Assembly: GCA_964492925.1 (NCBI GenBank)
Contig: CAZBMF010000114.1
Location: forward strand, 1 to 6,779
Direction of reading: 5' to 3'
Length of the DNA: 6,779 nt
Origin: VMCP01 sp964492925
Lineage (GTDB): Bacteria; Bacteroidota; Bacteroidia; NS11-12g; UBA955
Part shown: piece after piece, positions 1 to 6,058 of the stretch
Position numbering within the stretch: position 1 is the stretch's first letter
How the letters are laid out: each line of letters starts with the position of its first letter
The notes under the pieces: generated by a model
Databases searched by the model: none
Told to the model about the DNA's origin: nothing
Seen by the model: the letters and a program-made list of their open reading frames with translations, nothing else
Program-made: the position numbers and the translations under genes

Positions 1-867
1 TGATGAACCACCTGGGACACAAGCTTTCAATTTTTTACCATTTTTAATACCACCACAATAGGTATCGCTGTAAATAAACTCTTCAACAGATACTCCAAGT
101 TCTATCTCATAAACTCCTGGTTTATTGATATTTCCACTTGCGGAAATAAGTTTTGTTCCGGTACTTCTACCAATACCAATTTGAGCATAAGCGTCACCAC
201 CTTCGTTTACAATTGGCACAACGGCACAAATTGTTTCTACGTTATTTACAACGGTTGGTCTTTGCCACAATCCTTGAATTGCAGGGAAAGGTGGTTTCAT
301 TCTTGGATTTCCACGTTTTCCTTCCAAACTTTCAATCAACGCAGTTTCTTCACCGCAGATATAGGCACCTGCACCTGGAGAAACGGCCAAATCGAGACTA
401 AATCCGGAACCTTTGATATTTTTACCCAACCAACCATTTTGGTAGGCTTCGGCAATGGCTTTTTCCAATATTCTCAATACATACATGTATTCACCACGTA
501 TGTAAATATAAGATTGCTCACATCCTAAGGCAAAAGATGATAAAATCATCCCTTCAATCAATAAATGAGGGATTTTCTCCATCAAATATCGGTCTTTGAA
601 TGTACCTGGCTCTGATTCATCGGCATTACACAATAAATGTCGTGGAACACCTTCTGGTTTTGCAATGAAACTCCATTTCATTCCAGTAGGGAATCCTGCT
701 CCACCTCTTCCGCGTAAACCTGATTTTTTCACTTCTTCCACCACATCGTCTGGCGACATTGATTTCAAAGCTTTTTCAACAGCCGCGTATCCACCATTTT
801 TACGATAAACATCGTATGTGTTTATTCCTTCAATGTGAACGTTGTTTAATAATAACTTTCTAGACAT
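1..867 (-). CDS. nuoF: NADH-quinone oxidoreductase subunit F (NuoF), 3' part cut by window edge
   Basis: NuoF is the flavin subunit of complex I. It oxidises NADH at FMN on the cytoplasmic side and passes electrons to the iron-sulfur chain. The first 289 codons are open from ATG at 867 to the window edge, against a usual length of about 430-460 residues. Visible motifs are the glycine-rich FMN loop GRGGAGFPTG (about residues 53-62), NADESEPGT (81-89), and GAGAYICGEETALIESLEG (165-183), which forms part of the NADH/FMN pocket. The four cysteines that bind cluster N3 should lie in the missing C-terminal part. The start is set by the preceding gene: nuoE's stop codon ends at 869, leaving one base between the genes. 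It is the sixth gene of the nuoA-F run, and nuoG would be expected just outside the left edge. No frame damage is seen in the visible part. Confidence 0.97.
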   Translation of the reverse strand, partial: MSRKLLLNNVHIEGINTYDVYRKNGGYAAVEKALKSMSPDDVVEEVKKSGLRGRGGAGFPTGMKWSFIAKPEGVPRHLLCNADESEPGTFKDRYLMEKIPHLLIEGMILSSFALGCEQSYIYIRGEYMYVLRILEKAIAEAYQNGWLGKNIKGSGFSLDLAVSPGAGAYICGEETALIESLEGKRGNPRMKPPFPAIQGLWQRPTVVNNVETICAVVPIVNEGGDAYAQIGIGRSTGTKLISASGNINKPGVYEIELGVSVEEFIYSDTYCGGIKNGKKLKACVPGGSS

Positions 868-868
868 C

Positions 869-1408
869 TTATTCTTGTCCCATATAATTTGCAACTGGCT
901 TTGATCGGTATTGTTCGATTAAAGCATCAACTTTCTCTTCAGTTAGGTGTTCGTGGAATTTTTCACCAGCTTGTAACATTGGAGCATATCCACAAGCACC
1001 CAAACATTCAACAGATTTTAAGGTAAATATTCCATCTGCGGTTGTTTCACCATCCTTTATGCCTAATTTTTGTTCAATGTAAGAAATGATTCGTTCAGCA
1101 CCTTCAATCATACAAGGTCCTGTTCTACAAACTTCTAACTTCACTTTACCCACAGGAGTTGTGTCGTACATTGAATAAAACGTAGCAACTTCATAAACTT
1201 CAATGGGTTGAATATGTAACAAACGTGCAACATAATCCATCACTGGCGTAGATAAATATCCGAAATGTGCTTGAGCGATGTGCAAAGTTCTTATCAAAGC
1301 ACTTTTTTGTTTTCCCTCAGGAAATAAAGAAATTACCCTTTGAACTTCATCGAGTAATTCTTTTGGAAACTGAATGTTTTCTATATTTTGATTTTCCACA
1401 AGATTCAA
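869..1408 (-). CDS. nuoE: NADH-quinone oxidoreductase subunit E (NuoE), [2Fe-2S] subunit
   Basis: NuoE is the thioredoxin-like subunit that carries the [2Fe-2S] cluster N1a next to NuoF in the NADH-oxidising arm of complex I. The protein is 179 residues, a normal size. The cluster ligands are visible as Cys94 and Cys99 (CRTGPC) and Cys135 and Cys139 (CLGAC), the family's CxxxxC...CxxxC spacing. The helical N-terminal part contains the typical segment KQKSALIRTLHIAQAHFGYL (about 34-52). The start is unusual: no ATG lies in frame upstream before a stop at 1424-1426, so TTG at 1408 is the best start. A GTG at 1399 would remove three residues. Two bases separate TTG from the restored nuoD stop (1411-1413), so translation is probably coupled to nuoD. 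The damaged nuoD frame would instead stop at 1488, about 80 bases upstream. Confidence 0.95.
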   Translation of the reverse strand: MNLVENQNIENIQFPKELLDEVQRVISLFPEGKQKSALIRTLHIAQAHFGYLSTPVMDYVARLLHIQPIEVYEVATFYSMYDTTPVGKVKLEVCRTGPCMIEGAERIISYIEQKLGIKDGETTADGIFTLKSVECLGACGYAPMLQAGEKFHEHLTEEKVDALIEQYRSKPVANYMGQE

Positions 1409-1410
1409 TT

Positions 1411-2624
1411 TTAAGCGTCTAACTCACCAGCAATTACATTCATGCTACTCATGGTTAAAATAGCATCACTCAATACAGATCCTTTGATCATTTCTGGATA
1501 AGCTTGATAGTAAATAAAACAAGGTCTTCTGAAGTGCAATCTGTAAGGAGTACGACCACCATCAGAAACCAGGTAAAAACCCAATTCACCATTACTACCG
1601 CATGATATACCTCACCAGCAGGAACAGGAGTTTCACCCATAGTAATTTTAAAATGGTAAATTAATGCTTCCATACTTCTGTATACTTCTTCTTTTGGAGG
1701 AAGATAAAAAGATGGAACATCGCCATGATATTTACCCTCTGGTAAATTATTCAAAGCTTGATGAATGATTTTTAAACTTTGTTTGATCTCTTCTTGTCTC
1801 ACCATGAAACGATCATAAGTATCACCATCCTTACCCACTGGCACAATAAAGTCGAAATCTTGGTATGAGCTGTAAGGATTCATCACCCTCACATCATAAT
1901 CTACACCCGCTGCTCTCAAATTTGGCCCTGTGAAACCATAACTCAAAGCGCGTTCTGCAGAAATTGGACCAGCGCCAATAACGCGATCCATAAATATTCT
2001 ATTTCTTTCCAATAAATTGGTAAATTCTTCAAATACTTTTGGGAATTCCTTTAGGAATTTATTGATTTTTGCAAAAACTGCAGGACTAAAATCACGGTCA
2101 AAACCACCAATTCTACCCACGTTTGTTGTCAAACGAGCGCCACAGATTTCTTCAAAAATATCGTATATTTTCTCTCTTTCCTGGAAAACATAGGTAAATC
2201 CAGTTAGAGCACCAGTGTCTACACCTATTACAGAATTACACACCAAATGGTCTGCAATTCTAGATAGTTCCATCACAATAACACGCATGTAATCAACTCT
2301 TTTCGGCATTTCTGCGCCAATGAGTTTTTCAACGGTCATGTGCCAACCCATATTGTTAATTGGAGAGGAACAATAATTTAAACGGTCCGTAATTGGGGTA
2401 ACTTGTTGGAAAGATCTACGTTCAGCCAATTTTTCAAAGGCTCTATGAATGTATCCAACGGTTGGTTCAGCGCTTAAAATCCTCTCACCATCAACTTTTA
2501 ATATATTTTGGAATATACCATGTGTTGCAGGATGCGTAGGACCTAGGTTAAGCGTTGCAATTTCACCATCAACCGTTTCTAAACTAGAAAGTTGTCCTTG
2601 TTGATTTAATTTAATTTCGCTCAT
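1411..2624 (-). pseudogene. nuoD: NADH-quinone oxidoreductase subunit D (NuoD), frame broken near its C-terminus
   Basis: NuoD is the 49-kDa-type subunit that, with NuoB, forms the quinone-binding cavity of complex I. The frame is normal from ATG at 2624 through about residue 343. It includes GPTHPATHG (28-36, His31 and His35) and Tyr84 in DRLNYCSS, which I infer matches the quinone-site tyrosine of the family. After AGEVYHAV the frame is lost: the open frame ends in an unrelated 35-residue tail at 1488. From 1599 downwards another frame encodes the expected family C-terminus: GSNGELGFYLVSDGG, then TPYRLHFRRPCFIYYQAYPE, ending AGELDA and TAA at 1411. The family expects Val-Glu-Gly at the junction, so a net loss of 7 bases fits. 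Restoring them gives 406 residues, a normal length. ATGA at 2621-2624 overlaps the nuoC stop. A sequencing or assembly error and a real mutation cannot be told apart here. Confidence 0.93.
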
Positions 2625-3118
2625 CTTCCAAAAAAACTATCATTTTTATCTTCTCTGGTTTCATCTTCCAAAGCGTATTCTTTGCGCATTGGATGATAAT
2701 CCATATCGTCCATATTTAAAATTCTTCTAAGGTCAGGATGTCCCTCAAAAACAATTCCATAAAAATCAAAGGTTTCTCTTTCCATCCAATTTGCACCGGC
2801 AAAAAGTGGTACCATTGAAGGTATGCTTAAATCTTCTAAACTGAGATTCACTTTCAATCTCATTCGGATATTTTTCACCAAATTGTGCATGTGATAAATC
2901 ACCTGAAATTCAGCACCAGTTAAATGTGGATAATGTGCACCACAAATATCTGTTAGGAAAATAAAACCATGATTTTGTTTCAAAGATTCAACAACTGCAT
3001 AGATGTTTTGTTTTTCAACCAAAACATTGGTCATACCAAATTCATCTGTGGTTACTGTAACTGAAGGATATTGGGTATTTAGAGAATCTAATACCCCTTG
3101 TAAGAAAGGATTTTCCAT
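2621..3118 (-). CDS. nuoC: NADH-quinone oxidoreductase subunit C (NuoC)
   Basis: NuoC is the 30-kDa-type peripheral arm subunit of complex I. It carries no cofactor and packs against NuoD and NuoB. The 165-residue protein ends with the family signature: WMERETFDFYGIVFEGHPDL (about 111-130), followed by RRILNMDDMDYHPMRKEYAL (131-150). The N-terminal part is less conserved. It is a free-standing gene, not the NuoCD fusion known from E. coli and from Bacteroides-type operons, which favours a Flavobacteriia-like genome. The ATG at 3118 shares one base with the nuoB stop (TAATG), and the stop overlaps the nuoD start by four bases (ATGA). Both junctions suggest coupled translation. No oddity is seen. 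Confidence 0.96.
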   Translation of the reverse strand: MENPFLQGVLDSLNTQYPSVTVTTDEFGMTNVLVEKQNIYAVVESLKQNHGFIFLTDICGAHYPHLTGAEFQVIYHMHNLVKNIRMRLKVNLSLEDLSIPSMVPLFAGANWMERETFDFYGIVFEGHPDLRRILNMDDMDYHPMRKEYALEDETREDKNDSFFGR

Positions 3119-3663
3119 TATTTTCCAGTTTCAATATTATAGCTTTCCAACATTTTGCGATATTCGTCGCTATTTCTTCTTCTTAAACTTTCGTTAGAAG
3201 CCAATTCTTGAATTTTCATCAGACCTTCAATGATTTGTTCAGGACGTGGAGGGCAGCCAGGAACGTAAACGTCTACTGGAATTACCTTGTCTATTCCTTG
3301 CAACACCGAATAAGTATCAAAGATTCCTCCACTTGAAGCACATGCACCAACGGACAAAACCCATTTAGGTTCAGCCATTTGATCGTATACTTGCTTTAAA
3401 ACTGGAGCTAATTTCTTTGAAATGGTTCCCATCACCATCAACAAATCGCACTGACGTGGTGTAAAACTCAATCTCTCAGAACCGAATCGAGCCAAATCGT
3501 AATTGGCACCCATGGTTGCCATAAACTCAATTCCACAACAAGAAGTAGCGAATGGTAAGGGCCACAATGAGTTTGCACGTGCCAAACCAATTGCTTTGTC
3601 TAATGAGGTAGCGAAGAATCCTTGTCCTTCGTGCCCCTCTGGTTTTTCAACAATATTCACCAT
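3118..3663 (-). CDS. nuoB: NADH-quinone oxidoreductase subunit B (NuoB), cluster N2 subunit
   Basis: NuoB (PSST-type) holds the terminal [4Fe-4S] cluster N2 that hands electrons to quinone in complex I. The 181-residue protein has all four expected ligands: the tandem pair Cys42-Cys43 in ATSCCGIEFMA, Cys108 in SVGACASSGG, and Cys137 in VPGCPPRPE. The segment GSERLSFTPRQCDLLMVMGT (about 61-80) is also typical of the family. The start ATG at 3663 follows the nuoA stop by three bases. The stop overlaps the nuoC start by one base as TAATG. The short charged C-terminal extension after residue 155 is usual for Bacteroidota versions, as far as I can recall. Confidence 0.97.
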   Translation of the reverse strand: MVNIVEKPEGHEGQGFFATSLDKAIGLARANSLWPLPFATSCCGIEFMATMGANYDLARFGSERLSFTPRQCDLLMVMGTISKKLAPVLKQVYDQMAEPKWVLSVGACASSGGIFDTYSVLQGIDKVIPVDVYVPGCPPRPEQIIEGLMKIQELASNESLRRRNSDEYRKMLESYNIETGK

Positions 3664-3666
3664 AAC

Positions 3667-4032
3667 TTATTTTTCCCACTCAAGGGCTCCTTTTTTCCAA
3701 ACATAAATAAATCCTAATAGGAAAAATCCGATAAAAGAAACAACTGCGGCAAAACCTGCCCAACCCATTTCTTTAAAATTCACCGCATAAGGATAAAAGA
3801 ATATCACTTCAACATCAAAAAGAACAAATAAGATAGCCGATAAGAAATATTTCACAGAAACCGGAAATCTTGCGTTTCCTTGACTTTCAATTCCACATTC
3901 AAAGTTCTCTTCACGTTTTTTTGTTTTTCTGTTGGGACCTAACAAATGTGAAATTCCCAAAGTAAGGGCAACAAATCCAACAGCAACCCCTATTTGGAGC
4001 AAAATTGGAATATAGCTTTCTGGCGAGTTCAT
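3667..4032 (-). CDS. nuoA: NADH-quinone oxidoreductase subunit A (NuoA), membrane subunit
   Basis: NuoA (ND3-type) is a small membrane subunit at the junction of the peripheral and membrane arms of complex I. The 121-residue protein shows three hydrophobic helices at about 8-31, 61-83 and 91-111. The long loop after helix 1 carries the conserved NFECGIES (43-50, Cys46). Helix 2 carries FDVEVIFFYPYAV (72-84) with the conserved acids Asp73 and Glu75. I chose ATG at 4032; a longer frame opens with TTG at 4044 and would add four residues, but ATG gives a normal N-terminus. This is the first gene of the nuo operon, divergent from the secreted protein gene that starts at 4142. A TAnnTTTG-like box lies only nine bases upstream of the ATG. 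Confidence 0.96.
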   Translation of the reverse strand: MNSPESYIPILLQIGVAVGFVALTLGISHLLGPNRKTKKREENFECGIESQGNARFPVSVKYFLSAILFVLFDVEVIFFYPYAVNFKEMGWAGFAAVVSFIGFFLLGFIYVWKKGALEWEK

Positions 4033-4041
4033 AGTTTGCAA

Positions 4042-4049
4042 CAAAAATA
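4042..4049 (-). promoter_or_regulatory. Candidate -7 box of the nuo operon promoter
   Basis: On the minus strand these bases read TATTTTTG, a full match to the Bacteroidota -7 consensus TAnnTTTG. The box ends nine bases before the nuoA ATG, so transcription would begin only a few bases from the start codon. No TTG lies at the usual 17-23 base distance; the nearest is about 29 bases upstream. In such AT-rich DNA a chance match is possible. Confidence 0.35.
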
Positions 4050-4116
4050 ATAAAACACACTGTTATAAGTACACTATTCAAAAAAATATTGAAAAAAAAT
4101 AAACAAACCATTTTAA

Positions 4117-4124
4117 TATATTTG
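4117..4124 (+). promoter_or_regulatory. Candidate -7 box of the secreted CxxCH protein gene
   Basis: TATATTTG matches TAnnTTTG fully and ends 17 bases before the ATG at 4142. A TTG at 4089-4091 lies 25 bases upstream, slightly more than the 17-23 reported for flavobacterial promoters. The region between and upstream is A-rich (4081-4107), which could act as an upstream activating tract. The predicted 5' leader is roughly ten bases and shows no purine-rich ribosome site, which is usual in this phylum. Confidence 0.5.
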
Positions 4125-4141
4125 CCGTCTGTATAAACAAT

Positions 4142-4927
4142 ATGAAAAAAATCTTATTATCGACTTTGGTAATTGCAAGTGTATTTACCTTAGGATTAAC
4201 CCTTTCTAGCAATGCAAATGGACCTGGTGGAAATAGAACGGGATCACCTGGAAGCTCTGGAAATTGTGGAAGTTGCCATAGTGGAGGCAATTTCTCTGGA
4301 CAGTTAAAAGTAGGAATAGTAGAAATTGGCGATACAAACTATATTACTAGCTACACTCCTGGCAAAGCTTATGAAATGTTTGTTAAAATAAACGGAACAT
4401 CCTCTAAAATGGGATTTCAAGCTACCGCAGTCAATGCAAGTGGCTCATCTTTAGGCACATACGCTACTGCTCCTACTGGAACTAGCACTTACAATAGCGG
4501 AACAAAGGTAATTTGGGGACATACTTCTCCGAGTTCAACAGGTGCTTGGAGAATTGGATGGACTGCTCCAGCAGCTGGCGCTGGCACTGTAACCGTTTAT
4601 TCAAGTTGTATTTTGGCAAATGGCAACAATGGAGACAATGGAGACCAGGTTGTTGTTGGCTCAAAATCAATTTCTGAAGCAACTTCCTCTAACACCAAAG
4701 AAATTTCTAAAAATGAAATTATCGTTTTGGGAAATCCCACAAAAGATATCGTGCGATTAAACCAATCAGTTTTAAGTATGTCTATTTGGAATCAATCTGG
4801 ACAAATGGTTGCTAAATCAAACAACAGTAGCGAATGTAACATCCAACATTTGCCAACAGGTAACTATTATTTACAAATTCTAAAAAACAACCACAAACAC
4901 GAACTTATCCAATTATCAGTGAAATAA
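4142..4927 (+). CDS. Secreted protein with CxxCH motif, choice-of-anchor V (Reeler-like) domain and T9SS type A sorting domain
   Basis: The 261-residue protein starts with a clear signal peptide (Lys2, Lys3, hydrophobic core about 4-21, likely cleavage near 24-26). A Gly/Ser-rich stretch follows with RTGSPGSSGNCGSCHSGG (about 32-49), where Cys42, Cys45 and His46 form a CxxCH heme-c-type motif. Residues about 50-172 resemble the choice-of-anchor V/Reeler-like family: IWGHTSPSSTGAWRIGWTAP (124-143), then TVTVYSSCILANGNNGDNGD (149-168). After a Ser/Thr/Asn/Lys linker, residues about 191-261 look like a T9SS type A C-terminal domain, with NEIIVLGNPTKD, the IWNQSGQMV strand, LPTGNYYLQI and a final LIQLSVK. 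I infer export by Sec and then T9SS, with release or surface attachment. Covalent heme is possible but unproven. The family's function is not established. It is divergent from nuoA and followed by a strong terminator, so it is probably monocistronic. Confidence 0.85.
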   Translation: MKKILLSTLVIASVFTLGLTLSSNANGPGGNRTGSPGSSGNCGSCHSGGNFSGQLKVGIVEIGDTNYITSYTPGKAYEMFVKINGTSSKMGFQATAVNASGSSLGTYATAPTGTSTYNSGTKVIWGHTSPSSTGAWRIGWTAPAAGAGTVTVYSSCILANGNNGDNGDQVVVGSKSISEATSSNTKEISKNEIIVLGNPTKDIVRLNQSVLSMSIWNQSGQMVAKSNNSSECNIQHLPTGNYYLQILKNNHKHELIQLSVK

Positions 4928-4946
4928 CAATTGATGATTTATAAAT

Positions 4947-4978
4947 AAAAAGGGACTCATTTTTTAGAGTCCCTTTTT
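4947..4978. terminator. Bidirectional intrinsic terminator between the convergent genes
   Basis: A perfect 12-bp stem pairs AAAAAGGGACTC (4947-4958) with GAGTCCCTTTTT (4967-4978) around an 8-base loop, ATTTTTTA. A T run continues to 4982 on the plus strand. On the minus strand the stem is followed by TTTTTATTTAT, so it could end transcripts from both sides. It begins 19 bases after the stop of the secreted protein gene. The mltG stop codon (4957-4959) and its last codons lie inside the stem-loop. Confidence 0.9.
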
Positions 4979-5976
4979 TTTTCTTCTCGGTCCAATGCCG
5001 AAGTAAACAAACTGGCATTTTTTCGGTGTTTTTGATAATCTTTCTCAAATAAGTGATACCCTGAAAAATCACTTTTTGCACAGAAATATAAATAGTCATG
5101 TTTTTTGTAATTCAAAACAGCATCAATTGCTTCTTCAGATGGAATGCAAATTGGTCCGGGAGGCAAACCTTTGTGTAAATACGTATTATAAGGTGATTCA
5201 ATTTTCGTATTTGTAACCCTCTCGTCTATTCCTTTTGCAAAGTTCACTGTTGGATCAGCCTGTAATTTCATACCTATCCTAAATCGATTGATGTAAACCC
5301 CAGCAATTTGTTGGTATTCAGATTTTTTATTGCTTTCCTTATTTACAATTGAGGCTATTGTTAATACTTGATTTTTTGTGAGTTTCTGTATTTCTAACTG
5401 AGCTTTCCTTTGGGAATTCCAGAATTTTTCAGATTCAATTTGCATTTTTGCTAGAAACTCAAAAAAATCAACGCTCATTGAAACATTGTATGTATTGGGA
5501 ATAATGAGAGTATACCAAGTGGTGTCGTTTACCCCAAATTTCGCCAACATACCAACATCCATCAAGCCATTTTGCATTTCCATTGGGGTAATGTCTAATT
5601 TGTTCGTAACAATATCAACAAATTTCTCTCTGGAAATCCCGGGTAAAATAACAACATCAACCGCTTGTTTTCTGTTTTTCCTCAATTTTTTTATGAGAGA
5701 CCATGCTGAAACATCTGACTCTAAATAAAGTATACAGGGTTTTACTTTAGAATATCCCATCATTTTGCACCATGTAGAGAATCCAAATGGCATCGTTAAT
5801 CCCAATTGACGATTTACCTGATGTTCTAAACTATCTAATGTCCATTGCTTTCTCACACGAAATGTAACTGCTTGCTTATTTGAAGTATGTGCCGATAAAA
5901 TAGAGGCAATTAATACAAACAAAATAACCAGTACACCAACGAATATATATTTTAGTTTTATTTTTTTCTTTGCCAT
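4957..5976 (-). CDS. mltG: Endolytic transglycosylase MltG (YceG-like)
   Basis: MltG is an inner-membrane lytic transglycosylase that cuts nascent peptidoglycan and is thought to set glycan strand length. With the start at ATG 5976 the protein has 339 residues, normal for the family. It has a Lys-rich N-terminus (KKKIKLK) and one membrane helix (about 10-30); the rest should face the periplasm. The YceG core shows LTIASIVNKESNKKSE (about 205-220), with Glu214 matching the catalytic glutamate of the family's (E)KE(T/S) motif. IGMKLQADPTVNFA, SPYNTYLHKGLPPGPICIPS and DYLYFCAKSDFSGYHLF follow in the usual order. A longer frame opens at ATG 6018, but its 14 extra residues precede a better signal-anchor start. 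A weak box, CAAATTTG (5987-5994), sits ten bases upstream of 5976. The extreme C-terminus (KKRDSKK) is encoded by the terminator stem. Confidence 0.93.
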   Translation of the reverse strand: MAKKKIKLKYIFVGVLVILFVLIASILSAHTSNKQAVTFRVRKQWTLDSLEHQVNRQLGLTMPFGFSTWCKMMGYSKVKPCILYLESDVSAWSLIKKLRKNRKQAVDVVILPGISREKFVDIVTNKLDITPMEMQNGLMDVGMLAKFGVNDTTWYTLIIPNTYNVSMSVDFFEFLAKMQIESEKFWNSQRKAQLEIQKLTKNQVLTIASIVNKESNKKSEYQQIAGVYINRFRIGMKLQADPTVNFAKGIDERVTNTKIESPYNTYLHKGLPPGPICIPSEEAIDAVLNYKKHDYLYFCAKSDFSGYHLFEKDYQKHRKNASLFTSALDREEKKRDSKK

Positions 5977-6045
5977 AAATACATTGCAAATTTGGGAAAA
6001 AACCTTGAAACTACTCATTGATGTAGTTAAATACCTGAGAATATT

Positions 6046-6053
6046 TACCTTTG
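6046..6053 (+). promoter_or_regulatory. Candidate -7 box of dapB, very close to the start codon
   Basis: TACCTTTG fully matches TAnnTTTG and ends five bases before the dapB GTG. A TTG at 6018-6020 lies 25 bases upstream. If used, transcription would start at about the first codon, giving a leaderless or nearly leaderless dapB mRNA. No other good box is seen in the 82-bp spacer on this strand. Confidence 0.4.
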
Positions 6054-6058
6054 TAAAT

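Noticed and set aside
153..808. Plus-strand open frames of 70-115 codons opposite nuoF
   Set aside because: They lie wholly antisense to an unbroken, strongly conserved nuoF frame and show no recognisable protein features.
1588..1604. Programmed ribosomal frameshifting in nuoD
   Set aside because: The junction has no slippery heptamer or clear downstream hairpin, and a simple shift would still leave out the conserved Glu-Gly codons. A deletion or sequence error explains it better.
3911..4290. Minus-strand frames of 66 and 70 codons across nuoA, the spacer and the start of the secreted protein gene
   Set aside because: They overlap recognisable genes in other frames and have low-complexity content; they are shadows.
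4482..4682. Minus-strand 66-codon frame inside the secreted protein gene
   Set aside because: It is antisense to a well-supported domain and has no start-site or family support.
5977..6058. Riboswitch or attenuator upstream of dapB
   Set aside because: The spacer is only 82 bp, no stable stem-loop set is visible, and the -7-like box is five bases from the start codon, leaving no room for a structured leader.
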